Source: Microbacterium sp. BLY (GTDB taxonomy: Bacteria; Actinomycetota; Actinomycetes; Actinomycetales; Microbacteriaceae). From it: a stretch of DNA of 64,000 bases. The notes under the pieces were generated by a model. That model did not search any database and was not told the origin of the DNA. It saw only the letters and a list, made by a program, of their open reading frames with translations. The stretch covers positions 1 through 64,000 of the forward strand of contig NZ_JAGKSR010000001.1 of assembly GCF_017939615.1 (NCBI RefSeq), written 5' to 3'. Positions 1 through 8,503 of this stretch are shown one piece after another (position 1 is the stretch's first letter; each line of letters begins with the position of its first letter). The position numbers and the translations under genes were made by a program.

Positions 1-298
1 CCGATCTCGTTTCCGTTGTCAAATCGCCGTTCGGCGACCTGCTCGAGGGAACGAGTCAGCACCTTCGTCCAGATCACTCTGCTGAGCTCTTCTGGATTCG
101 GGAGGTGTTCGATGCTTGACGGGAGCCGGTCCGAGGACCTCCGCTCAACCGTTTGGGGCGAACAGGTAATAACTTACGTGGGTTCCGGGGTTCGGGCAAA
201 TCACCACGGACTCCCGGGCGTGTCGCGCAGGTCTCCCCTGCGGGATCCCAGGAATCACGCCCGGAGGAGAGCCGCGGGCTGACGGCTGCCCGGACATG
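1..298. other. Leading region without a recognised gene; contains a stem-loop structure
   Basis: I see no convincing coding region here: open frames on both strands give low-complexity Arg/Ser-rich translations without a ribosome binding site. A nested fold is visible. An outer 9-bp stem (CCGGGCGTG at 214-222 with CACGCCCGG at 256-264) encloses a 6-bp hairpin (CGCAGG 226-231, CCTGCG 237-242). Its function is unknown. It could be the 3' part of a non-coding RNA or the leader or trailer of something upstream of the window. Confidence 0.3.
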
Positions 299-333
299 AC
301 GAAAGCCCCGGGTGCATGACCCGGGGCTTTCGT
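299..333. terminator. Perfect inverted repeat, bidirectional terminator
   Basis: Fourteen-base arms (ACGAAAGCCCCGGG and its exact complement) surround a 7-nt loop. It lies just 3' of the minus-strand tRNA-Ala, and each arm has an AAA/TTT end. It probably ends the tRNA transcript and any plus-strand transcript entering from the left. Confidence 0.8.
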
Positions 334-339
334 GTTCTG

Positions 340-412
340 TGGACCTAAGGGGATTCGAACCCCTGACCTCCTCGATGCGAACGAGGCGCGCTACCAACTG
401 CGCCATAGGCCC
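340..412 (-). tRNA. tRNA-Ala (anticodon CGC)
   Basis: The reverse complement folds as a 73-nt cloverleaf. The acceptor pairs GGGCCTA with TAGGTCC, followed by discriminator A. The D-arm is GCGCAGTTGGTAGCGC, and the T-arm carries GGTTCGAATCC. The anticodon stem CCTCG/CGAGG frames the loop TTCGCAT, so the anticodon is CGC, reading GCG (Ala). The 3' CCA is not encoded. Confidence 0.95.
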
Positions 413-463
413 GTGAACGACATCTACGTTATCACGCTCGGAGACCCGCGCTCACCGCGGCGG

Positions 464-1318
464 TCAACCAGCGGCCCGACGCTGGAGAAGCCGGCGCACG
501 TGCTCCTCGATCTCGGCGTCGTCGACGAATCCCATCCGCGCGTACGGCGATTCCGCCGATGCGGCCGGGAGAGTGACCGGCGCCGGCGGCGCCATCTCCT
601 CGGCACGCGCACGGAGCGCAGCCACCCGAGCGGCCTTGAGGCGCTCCTCCTGCGCATCCATCTCGGCGCGCGCCGCCTGTGCGCGGGATCCCGCCACCGA
701 CACCATCGGCTCGGGAAGCGGGCGCGGGGTCCAGGTGGCGGGACCCTGGTCGTGCAGGACCGGGGCCTCTCTCTCCTCGACGGCCTCGACCACCGCCGGC
801 TGCGGGCGACGGGCGGCGCGCACCGCGACCGACGCCATCCGCTGCAGCACCATCGTCGCGACGAGGGCCGCGCCTCCGCCGGTCCACAGGAGCACGGCGC
901 CTCCGGTGGCGAGCAGCTGCCAGACGCCGAGGCCGACGGCCACCAGGCCGAGCAGCAGCGTGACCGTCGCGACCATCCGCACGCGCCGGCGGGCACGCGC
1001 TTGCCGGACCTGCGGGTCGGCGCGGGTGGCGGCGAGCTCCTGGCGGAGCGCCTCGAGCTCGGCGGCCTCCCGCTGCGCCTGCAGGCGCTTGGCCAGCTTC
1101 TGCTGGGCGGCGACCGTCCGGGCGTTGAGCTCCATGTGCACCTCGCTCGGAGTCTCGCTCGTCTCGGCGAGGATCCGCAGCGCCTGATTCAGCCGCACGG
1201 CGTTGCGCTCGGCGGCGTTGTACTGGAAACGTCCTCGCCACGACGGCAGCAGATACAGCATCCACAGGAGCACGGCGACGAGCACGATCACTCCCCCGCT
1301 CAGCACCGGCCCGTCCAT
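464..1318 (-). CDS. Conserved hypothetical membrane protein with coiled coil
   Basis: The protein has 284 aa. Residues about 7-25 form an N-terminal membrane segment (GGVIVLVAVLLWMLYLLP). An Arg/Gln/Ala-rich region at about 55-105, likely coiled coil, follows. Two further hydrophobic stretches lie at about 112-132 and 138-158, and the C-terminal tail is soluble and Pro/Ala-rich. I recognise no enzymatic motif. It is transcribed in the same direction as the upstream GNAT and galU genes and sits 83 bp after the former. The topology suggests a small integral membrane protein with a cytoplasmic helical domain. Function unknown. Confidence 0.75.
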   Translation of the reverse strand: MDGPVLSGGVIVLVAVLLWMLYLLPSWRGRFQYNAAERNAVRLNQALRILAETSETPSEVHMELNARTVAAQQKLAKRLQAQREAAELEALRQELAATRADPQVRQARARRRVRMVATVTLLLGLVAVGLGVWQLLATGGAVLLWTGGGAALVATMVLQRMASVAVRAARRPQPAVVEAVEEREAPVLHDQGPATWTPRPLPEPMVSVAGSRAQAARAEMDAQEERLKAARVAALRARAEEMAPPAPVTLPAASAESPYARMGFVDDAEIEEHVRRLLQRRAAG

Positions 1319-1401
1319 AGCTCAACGGTAACGGCGGCGGAGCGGGCGCGCCGTGCAGACGGGGCGCGTGTCGCGAGGAGTCTGCCGCGAGAGGCGGCGG
1401 A

Positions 1402-2031
1402 TCAGAGCGTGAGGCGGTCGGACGGGGGGATCGTCGCGGCGGACGGGGGCACCTGCCCGTGGATCCACCGGGCGAGGACCCCCTGCGGAACCTCTTCCTG
1501 CGTGAGGGCGAACGCGTAGTGATCGCGCCAGTCTCCGTCGATGTGGATGTACCGGCGGCGCAGCCCCTCGTAGCGGAACCCGAGCTTCTGCACGACCCGG
1601 AGGCTGGCCGCATTCTCCGGACGGATGCAGATCTCCATCCGGTGCAGTCCGTATTCGGTGAAGCAGGCATCGGTGGCGAGCGCTACCGCGGTCGGGGTGA
1701 TCCCCCGGCCCGCGAACCGCTCGCTCACCCAGTAGCCGATGGTGGCGGAGCACAACGACCCCCGCGCCACACCCCAGACGTTGAGCTGGCCGGCGATCTC
1801 CCCCTCGTACTCCATGACGAAGGGATAGCCGCCGCCGTCCCGGTACTGCTGGAGCAGCCGCCGGATGCTGACGCGCATGTCGAAGGAGACGGCCCCGTGC
1901 GGGACCGTCGCCTCCCAGGGCTGCAGCCACGACCGGTTCGCGAGCAGCTCATGCTGCAGCGGCCGCGCATCCTTCGTCCGGATGAGGCGCAGTTCGACCG
2001 GCCCGTGCCGCATGCCCGCCAACAGCTCCAC
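1402..2031 (-). CDS. GNAT family N-acetyltransferase (RimJ/RimL type)
   Basis: This 209-aa protein has the layout of RimJ/RimL-like acetyl-CoA-dependent N-acetyltransferases. Visible marks are the N-terminal ELRLIRTKDARPL, the central strand GYWVSERFAGRGITPTAV (the acetyl-CoA loop R-x-x-G-[IR]-x-T in modified form), and the typical C-terminal NAASLRVVQKLGFRYEG. Its substrate may be a protein N-terminus or a small amine. The chosen GTG start has GGAGG six bases upstream; an in-frame ATG seven codons later is less well placed. It lies 27 bp after galU, probably in the same transcript. Confidence 0.88.
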   Translation of the reverse strand: MELLAGMRHGPVELRLIRTKDARPLQHELLANRSWLQPWEATVPHGAVSFDMRVSIRRLLQQYRDGGGYPFVMEYEGEIAGQLNVWGVARGSLCSATIGYWVSERFAGRGITPTAVALATDACFTEYGLHRMEICIRPENAASLRVVQKLGFRYEGLRRRYIHIDGDWRDHYAFALTQEEVPQGVLARWIHGQVPPSAATIPPSDRLTL

Positions 2032-2058
2032 ACTGCACCTCCGACGCCCGCGAGACGC

Positions 2059-2946
2059 CTAGAGGCGCTCGGCGAAGTCCTTGAGCCAGGGGCGCAGCTC
2101 GGCGCCCAGGTCGTCCCGGTCCGCCGCCAGCTGCACGATCGCCTTGATGTAGTCCACGCGGTCACCGGTGTCGTAGCGACGACCGCCGAAGATGACCCCG
2201 ACGACGCCGGGGCCGCCCTCCGCGGTCGCGAGCTCCTGCAGCGCATCGGTGAGCTGGATCTCGCCGCCCTTGCCGGGCTCCGTGCGCTCGAGGATCTCGA
2301 AGACCGACGCGGGGAGCACGTAGCGTCCGATGATCGCGAGGTTGGACGGGGCGTCCTCCTTCGCGGGCTTCTCGACGAGGCCCGTGACGCGCACGGCGTC
2401 CGATCCCTCGATCGGCTCGACAGCGGCCGCGCCGTACATGTGGATGTTGTCGGGGTCGACCTCCATGAGGGCGATCACGGCAGCGCCGGTGCGCTCGTGT
2501 TCCGCGATCATCTCGGTGAGCAGCGGGTCGCGCTCGTCGATCAGGTCGTCGCCGAGCAGCACCGCGAAGGAGCTGTCGCCCACGTGCGTGCGCGCACGGA
2601 GCACCGCATGACCGAGCCCCTTGGGCTCACCCTGGCGGACGAAGTGGATGTCGGCGAGGTCGCTCGACTTCATCACGCGCTCCAGGCGACCGGTGTCGCC
2701 CTTCTCCATGAGCTTGACCTCGAGCTCCGGGACGGAGTCGAAGTGGTTGGAGATGGCGTTCTTGTTGCGCCCGATGATCACGAGGATGTCCTCGATCCCG
2801 GCGTTCGCCGCCTCCTCGACGACGTACTGGATCGCCGGCTTGTCGACGACGGGGAGCATCTCCTTCGGCATCGCCTTCGTCGCGGGCAGGAATCGTGTCC
2901 CCAGCCCCGCAGCGGGAATGACAGCCTTGATCTTCTCGTGAGCCAT
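2059..2946 (-). CDS. galU: UTP--glucose-1-phosphate uridylyltransferase
   Basis: GalU converts UTP and glucose-1-phosphate into UDP-glucose and pyrophosphate, feeding cell-wall polysaccharides and trehalose. The 295-aa protein has the nucleotide-binding signature AGLGTRFLPATKAMPKEMLP near the N-terminus, EEAANAGIEDILVIIGR, the LGDDLI metal site, the LVEKP segment and a GRYVLP strand, all in order. The ATG at 2946 was chosen; a GTG two codons earlier is possible. No clear SD precedes it and a TAGGCT-like -10 lies very close, so the mRNA may be nearly leaderless. It is divergent from the folate gene. Confidence 0.97.
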   Translation of the reverse strand: MAHEKIKAVIPAAGLGTRFLPATKAMPKEMLPVVDKPAIQYVVEEAANAGIEDILVIIGRNKNAISNHFDSVPELEVKLMEKGDTGRLERVMKSSDLADIHFVRQGEPKGLGHAVLRARTHVGDSSFAVLLGDDLIDERDPLLTEMIAEHERTGAAVIALMEVDPDNIHMYGAAAVEPIEGSDAVRVTGLVEKPAKEDAPSNLAIIGRYVLPASVFEILERTEPGKGGEIQLTDALQELATAEGGPGVVGVIFGGRRYDTGDRVDYIKAIVQLAADRDDLGAELRPWLKDFAERL

Positions 2947-2974
2947 TCCCACAGCCTACCGGTGGGCACCGCCC

Positions 2975-2980
2975 TAGACT
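2975..2980 (+). promoter_or_regulatory. Candidate -10 element for the 5-formyl-THF cyclo-ligase gene
   Basis: TAGACT lies seven bases before the ATG at 2987. No SD is present. The distance fits a leaderless transcript starting at or near the start codon, a common arrangement in Actinobacteria. No clear -35 is visible. Confidence 0.4.
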
Positions 2981-2986
2981 CGGACC

Positions 2987-3583
2987 ATGGCTAACGACGT
3001 CGAGCACGCCAAGCGAGCCCTCCGCGCGGAGCTGCGCGAACGGCGTCAGCTGCTGTCCGATCCGCAGCGGGAAGCCGCTGCCGCGGCGATCGGCGAGCGG
3101 CTGGATGCCCTCGTCGACGAGCTCGGCGCCCGCTCCGTCTCCTGCTTCCTCTCGACCACCACGGAACCGGGAACCAGGGAGTTCGTCACGCGCGCGGTCC
3201 GCCGCGGCATCCGGGTCCTCCTCCCCGTCACGCGCTCGGACGGCCTGCTGGACTGGGCGGTCGCCGACGACACCGATGAGATCGCGGAAGGGCTCTACGG
3301 CCTGCCCGAGCCGACCGGCGAGGTCCTGGGCCCGATCGCGGTGAACGACGTCGACCTGATGATCGTCCCCGCCGCCGCCGTCGACCGCACGGGGATGCGG
3401 ATGGGATGGGGCCGCGGCTACTTCGACAAGACGATCGGCTCCATGGAGAAGTGCCCTCCCGTGTATGCGGTGATCTATGATTCCGAGGTACTCGACGAAC
3501 TGCCGCGGGAGGTGCACGATCAGCCGGTCGACGGCATCGTGACCCCGTCGCAGACACTGCATCTGTCGCCGCGGCGACGCTGA
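2987..3583 (+). CDS. 5-formyltetrahydrofolate cyclo-ligase
   Basis: This 198-aa enzyme (MTHFS family, also called FAU1/YgfA) uses ATP to turn 5-formyl-THF into 5,10-methenyl-THF. The family hallmark G-M-R-M-G-W-G-R-G-Y-F-D-K at about residues 136-148 binds ATP phosphate. The basic N-terminus KRALRAELRERRQLL, the FLSTTTEPGT segment and the VDLMIVPAAAVD strand also match. Length is normal. It is divergent from galU and followed 15 bp later by the FmdB-like gene, with which it probably forms an operon ending in mscL. Confidence 0.95.
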   Translation: MANDVEHAKRALRAELRERRQLLSDPQREAAAAAIGERLDALVDELGARSVSCFLSTTTEPGTREFVTRAVRRGIRVLLPVTRSDGLLDWAVADDTDEIAEGLYGLPEPTGEVLGPIAVNDVDLMIVPAAAVDRTGMRMGWGRGYFDKTIGSMEKCPPVYAVIYDSEVLDELPREVHDQPVDGIVTPSQTLHLSPRRR

Positions 3584-3598
3584 CCCGCAAGGACCGCC

Positions 3599-3871
3599 AT
3601 GCCCACCTACGCCTATGCCTGCACCTCCTGCGGGCACCAGTTCGATGCCGTCCAGAGCTTCTCCGACGATGCGCTCACGGTCTGCCCCGAATGCGGCGGC
3701 GCACTGCGCAAGCAGTACGGCTCCATCGGGGTGACCTTCAACGGTTCCGGTTTCTATCGCACGGACTCGCGCGCCAAATCCGGGGGATCGAAGGAGGCTT
3801 CGGCATCATCGAAGTCGGATTCGACGACGAGCGCCACACCGGCCGCTGCATCGACTTCCGCCTCGAACTGA
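3599..3871 (+). CDS. FmdB family zinc-ribbon protein
   Basis: This 90-aa protein starts with MPTYAYACTSCGHQFDAVQSF and carries two CxxC knuckles (CTSC at 8-11 and CPEC at about 30-33), the zinc ribbon of the FmdB/putative regulatory family. It ends with the typical GSGFYRTDSR motif. The C-terminal 35 residues are a Ser/Ala/Thr/Lys-rich low-complexity tail. The family's role is unknown; a nucleic-acid or protein adaptor is commonly proposed. It lies between the folate enzyme and mscL in the same orientation. Confidence 0.9.
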   Translation: MPTYAYACTSCGHQFDAVQSFSDDALTVCPECGGALRKQYGSIGVTFNGSGFYRTDSRAKSGGSKEASASSKSDSTTSATPAAASTSASN

Positions 3872-3893
3872 GGCCCACCGACCGGGGGTTCCC

Positions 3894-4325
3894 ATGCTCA
3901 AAGGTTTCAAGGACTTCCTGCTCCGCGGGAACGTCATCGATCTGGCCGTCGCGGTCGTCATCGGCACCGCCTTCACGGCCGTCGTGACGGCCGTGGTGAA
4001 CAGCGTCATCAACCCGCTCATCGCGCTCTTCCTCAAGGCGGACGCCGCCGGCAAGTTCGGCATCCAGATCACGAACATCTACGGCGAGAAGGTCACCTTC
4101 CCGATCGGCGACCTCATCTCGGCGATCATCAGCTTCCTCGCCGTCGCTGTCGTGGTCTACTTCGTCTTCGTGCTGCCGATGAACACCTTCAAGGCCCATG
4201 TCGAGGCGCGCAAGGGCACGCCGGCCGAGGAGCCGGAGGAGGAGCCGGCCGCCGCGACCGAGGCGGAGCTGCTCGTCGAGATCCGCGATCTGCTCAAGGC
4301 CCAGCAGGGACCGCGCGGCGCCTGA
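3894..4325 (+). CDS. mscL: Large-conductance mechanosensitive channel
   Basis: The 143-aa protein begins MLKGFKDFLLRGNVIDLAVAVVIG, the amphipathic N-terminal helix and pore-lining TM1 of MscL. TM1 contains the small-residue packing pattern AVAVVIGTAF. TM2 at about 80-103 reads SAIISFLAVAVVVYFVFVLPMN, followed by an acidic linker (EEPEEEPAAATEAE) and a C-terminal helix LLVEIRDLL. The channel opens under membrane tension to release solutes at hypo-osmotic shock. It is the last gene of its plus-strand run and is followed by a strong terminator. Confidence 0.97.
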   Translation: MLKGFKDFLLRGNVIDLAVAVVIGTAFTAVVTAVVNSVINPLIALFLKADAAGKFGIQITNIYGEKVTFPIGDLISAIISFLAVAVVVYFVFVLPMNTFKAHVEARKGTPAEEPEEEPAAATEAELLVEIRDLLKAQQGPRGA

Positions 4326-4341
4326 CCGCACCGACGTCACG

Positions 4342-4376
4342 ACCCACGGCTCTCCTCGGAGGGCCGTGGGTCTTTT
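4342..4376 (+). terminator. Rho-independent terminator after mscL
   Basis: ACCCACGGC (4342-4350) pairs with GCCGTGGGT (4363-4371), followed by CTTTT. It separates mscL from the convergent gene pair ending at 4408. Confidence 0.85.
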
Positions 4377-4407
4377 CTCTTCCCGGCCTCTTCCCGGCGC
4401 CGAGGAG

Positions 4408-4605
4408 TCAGTAGTGCGGAGGCACGTCGCGGAGGAGCTGATCGTCGTTGGGGCCCTTCCGGTCGCCCGGGCCCGTCCGCCGCGGGCGGTCGCCGTCCGG
4501 GACCTCGGGTGCAGGGTCGCTGCCCTCGACCGGCGTCAGCCGTGCCCGCCGGGACCCCGGCATCCGGACGACCCGCTGCCGCGGCTCGTCCTGTCCCTCA
4601 GTCAT
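4408..4605 (-). CDS. Small hydrophilic protein overlapping the helicase-like gene
   Basis: This 65-aa reading frame starts at an ATG at 4603-4605, inside the last codons of the upstream 1239-aa gene, and overlaps it by 8 nt. The layout implies translational coupling. The product is charged and Arg/Pro-rich, with no membrane segment, and ends in GPNDDQLLRDVPPHY. That Asn-Asp/His-aromatic terminal pattern looks like a conserved short motif rather than random sequence. I cannot assign a function. An accessory peptide for the helicase-like protein is an inference from position only. Confidence 0.6.
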   Translation of the reverse strand: MTEGQDEPRQRVVRMPGSRRARLTPVEGSDPAPEVPDGDRPRRTGPGDRKGPNDDQLLRDVPPHY

Positions 4606-7600
4606 TCCGGCGGTCACCGAGGTCGAGAGGCTGCGTGTCGTTCTCGGCCCGCGGTGCGGACTCGGAGATCCCGAGCACGGCGGCGATCCGGGACGCGACG
4701 GTGCGCGGGTCGCTGTACAGATCGAACGCGTGCACCCGGACGTAGTGCCAGCCGAGACGACGCAGGACGTGCGGGCGCAGCCGCAGGGTCTCGCGCAGGG
4801 ACTCTCCGCGGGACTCGGGGTCGGACTCGATGACCACGGCCTTGCCGTCGTGCTGCGCGACGAGCGGCAGCAGCCCGCGATAGTCGACGTCGACCGAAGC
4901 TCCCAGCCGGCGCAGTTCCCTGGCCAACGCGAGGGTGAGCGGGTCGGCGAGGTCCTCCAGCCGCGCATCGCGCGCCCGCGCCGCGAGGCCCCCGAGGATC
5001 GACATGAGAGTGGCGGCGCCGTGCTCCAGCCGGCCATCGTCGAACGCCGACGGACGGATGGACGACACGATCACCATCGAGCGCCGAGCCCGGGTCATCC
5101 CGACCGTGAGCAGCCGCTCGCCGTCGGGCGTCGACAGATCGCCGAAATCGCTGAGGACGCGGCCGTGCTTGGTGAGTCCGAAGCCGAGGGAGAAGATGAC
5201 GCGGTCGCGACTCTCCGCGACCGACTCCTCGAGCGTGAGCACCGCGAACGGCTCCGCGGTGTCACGGGAGACGAAGTCGGCCACGTCGGAGCGTCCCGCG
5301 AAGGCCGCGGTCACCGCCGCGCGCACCCGCTCCGCGTGGCGCGTGCTCGCGGTCACGACCATGAGCGATTCTGCCGGGCGGTGCACGGCGTGCTCCACCA
5401 CCAGGGTCACGACCCGGGCGACCTCGGCGTCCGGGCTCTCGACCGCCCCGGAGACCGGGTCCGGCGCACCGGTCCCGCCTTCGACATAGTCGACGGTGAG
5501 GCTGCCGCGTCCGAGGTAGGAGCCCGCCCACGGCAGGGAGACGATCTCTCCTCCGTAGAACGCGTCGTTGATGAGCTCGGCGAGGTCCTCGCCGCCGGCG
5601 CGGTAGCTCCGGGTGAGCGTCATCACGGGCAGCAGCTCGGCCAGCCGTTCGAAGACGGACACGTCGTCGAACGGGACCTCGGCCTCCCAGTCGTCGCCCG
5701 GATCGACGGCGATGTGGAAGGGGGTCGGACGCTGTGTCACCGGGTCGCCGAAGGCGACGACCTGCCGTGCCCGCCGGATGGCCGGGGCCGCTTCGGCCAG
5801 GTTGATCGCGGCCGCGTCGACGAGCAGCACCGTGTCGAAGTCCACCGCATCCGGGATCTCGGGGACGAGGTAGGGCGAGGAGATCCAGACCGGGGCGAGC
5901 ACGTCGACCAGCGTCGGAGCCGCGCTCACGACCTCGGCGGTCGTCGTGGAGGGCTGCGTGAGTGCGCGCCGCAGGTGCTGTGACTGCTCGGGCTCGTCCA
6001 CGATGGCGATGCGCCACTGGTTCGCCAGCTGCCAGGCGAGCAGCGGACCCGCCATCCCGGCATGCGCCTCATCGACCAGGCGGAAGTCGCGCTCCAGCCG
6101 GTCGACCACCGCGGTGTTCGCGCCGAGCAGTGCCCTGTTGTCCTGGAGTGCGCGTTCGAGGAGCGACTGCCACCACGCGAACTCGAGCTCCTCCCCCACG
6201 CGTGCCTCCGACACGTGGCGCACCGAGAGCTCGGTCAGCAAGGGCTCCAGCCCCAGGAGGGCGAGCTTGTCGCGCAGCTGCGCGCGCTCGACGAGGTTCT
6301 CGAAGACGTCGGACTTCGCGGCGAGGCCGGCGAGCATGCGCACGAGACGCGCGACGGGAAGCGACGACAGGGGCTCCCGACGGCCGAGCGCCGCATCGAG
6401 TTCGGCGAGCTCGGCCTCGACCCGCTGCCAGGCCGCGGCCACATCGGCGAGGCCGAGGGGGATCTCCGGCGCGACGCCGGCATCCACGTACCGCTGCCAC
6501 TGCGTGCGCTGCGTCTGGATGCGCAGCAGTGCCTCGTGCATCTCCGTCACGTGCACCCCGGGACGCACGTACTCCTTCGCCAGGCGACGCAGGCGACGGC
6601 GGTTGGCTCCCGACATGCCGGGGGCGTCCCGCCGCGAGCCGTGCGCCTGGATGAGCTCGCCGAGCGGCCGCTCGAACACGGTCGGGCTGAAACGGTCGAG
6701 CGTATCGCGGATCCCCTGCAGCAGCCGGAGGTACTCGCCGAGCTCGTCGATCGTCGAGAAGGGACGCATGTGCGTCTGCGCGATGAGCTCGTAGCCGCGC
6801 TCCAGGAGAGCGGGCACACTGTCGGCGTGGAGGCGACCGGCGAGCTCGTGCGCGGCACGCGCCGCCTCGGTGCTCCCGAAGGTGACCCCGTACCAGGGCG
6901 AGTCGTTCGGTCCCACACGGAACTCGCCGAGGCGCGCGGCCTGAGCCAGCGCCTCCGCCGCCTCCGTCCGGTCCTTCGCCAGTCGCCGCAGCGCATCGAC
7001 GCTGAGCCGCGCCGTCGTCGACGGCGGGACCGGGAGGGACGCGAGGCGCGTGAGCTGGCGCGTGGCGTCGAGGACCGAGGCATCGAGACCGGGGATCGGC
7101 ACGGTCAGCGCATCGCGGTAGTCCCGCAGCACCGTGCGCAGCCGCACCAGCGCATCGTCGACGTCGCTGACCTTCGGAGCGGTGGCCTTCTCGTTCCGGC
7201 CGATCGCGCGCACGAGGTCGCGGCGCACGCTGGCCGGCGAGACCGCGAGGCTGTCGAGGCCGATGCCCGCAAGCCGATGACGCACGCCGTCGAGCGTGGA
7301 CCGGCGGGCGGAGACCACGAGCACCCGCTTGCCGGCGCGGACCAGCTCGCCGAGAGCGTTGATGACCGTCTGGGTGCCACCCGTCCCCGGCAGTGTCGCC
7401 ACGGTGAGAGAGTGGCCGGCGGCGATGCGCGCGAGCACCGCCTCCTGCTCGGCGTCCGCGTCGAGGAGGAGGTTGTCGGACGCCGGCGCCCGGTCGTCGG
7501 GGCCCACGTGGTGCGGGATCGCCCGCGGCGCCGTGACCTGCTCCCGGTCGCCGACGTGACCGCCGAGCGCGTTCAGCATGACGTGGTCGAGGCTGCCGCC

Positions 7601-8317
7601 GTCGCGGGACATCGCACCGGCCACATCGGCGAACGTGGAGACGACCAGCCGCGGCTCGACGGAGAACGTGTCGATGGACCGGGTGAGCGCCCGGAGACTG
7701 TCGATCACGGGCTGCGGTTTGAAGATCCCGCCGTCATACGCGAGCGCGGCGAGCGCGGCGGCGTCGAGGGAGAGGTCGAAGTGCTCCCTGGCGATCCGCA
7801 CGAGCTCGGGATTCACCTCGAACGCGCCCTGCAGCTTCAGCTCGAAATCGGTGTGGTGACGACGGATCGCGAGCGGGCGCAGCAGCACGGGAGCGGCGAA
7901 CCACGCACCGCCGATGCGCCACCGCGCGACCCCGACCGCGAGGTGGACCGCCTCGATGCCGCGGACCGTGCGCAGCTCCGTGTTCTTGGCCGTGATGCGC
8001 TCCGCGGCCAGTCGCGCAGTGCGCAGACCCACCTCGTCACGGAAGAGGTTCGATAGCAGCGTCGACTTGCCGGTGATGAACTGGGGCAGGCTGCCGGGGT
8101 GCGCCTTGGAGATGTCGATGCCCGACTCGGGACTGTCGCGGAAGCTGCTCAGCGGCGACGGACCACCGAGATCGGCCGCCTCGGCGCGCAGCCTGGTGCG
8201 TTCCGCCTCGGCCGCGTGCGCGATGCCGACTCCGGCGGATGGGTCGTGCAGGTCACCGAGGGACACAGCGCTGTCCACCGCTGTGTCGTCCGCAGACCTG
8301 CTTTCCCGTCGCCACAC
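4598..8317 (-). CDS. Helicase-like AAA/SF1 protein with degenerate ATPase motifs and REase-like C-terminus
   Basis: The 1239-aa protein resembles large actinobacterial DUF4011/SF1-type DNA helicases. The P-loop position reads LPGTGGTQT (residues 309-317), whereas the usual sequence is GPPGTGKTQT, so the catalytic lysine is glycine (G314). The Walker B position reads VLLVDAAAIN instead of DEASQ-like. Later elements are kept: FGDPVTQRPTPF (motif III), RSYRAGGEDLAELIN and VGMTRARRS. The end (KAVVIESD, then LRRLGWHYVRVHAFDLYSDP) resembles the restriction-endonuclease-like tail of this family. Start is GTG after a TAGGGT-like -10, so perhaps leaderless. Likely a non-hydrolysing homologue. Confidence 0.85.
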   Translation of the reverse strand: MWRRESRSADDTAVDSAVSLGDLHDPSAGVGIAHAAEAERTRLRAEAADLGGPSPLSSFRDSPESGIDISKAHPGSLPQFITGKSTLLSNLFRDEVGLRTARLAAERITAKNTELRTVRGIEAVHLAVGVARWRIGGAWFAAPVLLRPLAIRRHHTDFELKLQGAFEVNPELVRIAREHFDLSLDAAALAALAYDGGIFKPQPVIDSLRALTRSIDTFSVEPRLVVSTFADVAGAMSRDGGSLDHVMLNALGGHVGDREQVTAPRAIPHHVGPDDRAPASDNLLLDADAEQEAVLARIAAGHSLTVATLPGTGGTQTVINALGELVRAGKRVLVVSARRSTLDGVRHRLAGIGLDSLAVSPASVRRDLVRAIGRNEKATAPKVSDVDDALVRLRTVLRDYRDALTVPIPGLDASVLDATRQLTRLASLPVPPSTTARLSVDALRRLAKDRTEAAEALAQAARLGEFRVGPNDSPWYGVTFGSTEAARAAHELAGRLHADSVPALLERGYELIAQTHMRPFSTIDELGEYLRLLQGIRDTLDRFSPTVFERPLGELIQAHGSRRDAPGMSGANRRRLRRLAKEYVRPGVHVTEMHEALLRIQTQRTQWQRYVDAGVAPEIPLGLADVAAAWQRVEAELAELDAALGRREPLSSLPVARLVRMLAGLAAKSDVFENLVERAQLRDKLALLGLEPLLTELSVRHVSEARVGEELEFAWWQSLLERALQDNRALLGANTAVVDRLERDFRLVDEAHAGMAGPLLAWQLANQWRIAIVDEPEQSQHLRRALTQPSTTTAEVVSAAPTLVDVLAPVWISSPYLVPEIPDAVDFDTVLLVDAAAINLAEAAPAIRRARQVVAFGDPVTQRPTPFHIAVDPGDDWEAEVPFDDVSVFERLAELLPVMTLTRSYRAGGEDLAELINDAFYGGEIVSLPWAGSYLGRGSLTVDYVEGGTGAPDPVSGAVESPDAEVARVVTLVVEHAVHRPAESLMVVTASTRHAERVRAAVTAAFAGRSDVADFVSRDTAEPFAVLTLEESVAESRDRVIFSLGFGLTKHGRVLSDFGDLSTPDGERLLTVGMTRARRSMVIVSSIRPSAFDDGRLEHGAATLMSILGGLAARARDARLEDLADPLTLALARELRRLGASVDVDYRGLLPLVAQHDGKAVVIESDPESRGESLRETLRLRPHVLRRLGWHYVRVHAFDLYSDPRTVASRIAAVLGISESAPRAENDTQPLDLGDRRND

Positions 8318-8503
8318 ACTGACACCCTAGGCGCGACACCGCCGGAGATCGGTATCCCCGGCGGGTTTCCGGTGAAAAATCGCACGTCGCGCGTCGCCCG
8401 ACGGCTCCTGCCCGTACCGGCACACGCGGTCGTTGTCCACGGAACGCGCCACGTCCCCCGTTCGCACCGTGCTGGCGTCCGTTCGGGCGGACAGGATGGG
8501 GGC

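Noticed and set aside
332..1519. A 395-codon plus-strand open frame running through tRNA-Ala and the membrane-protein gene
   Set aside because: It starts inside the terminator, reads through a tRNA gene and is Arg/Ser-rich; the minus-strand genes are better supported.
4448..8056. Long plus-strand open frames opposite the helicase-like gene
   Set aside because: The translations are Arg/Glu/His-rich low complexity, have no SD, and oppose an intact, domain-bearing gene.
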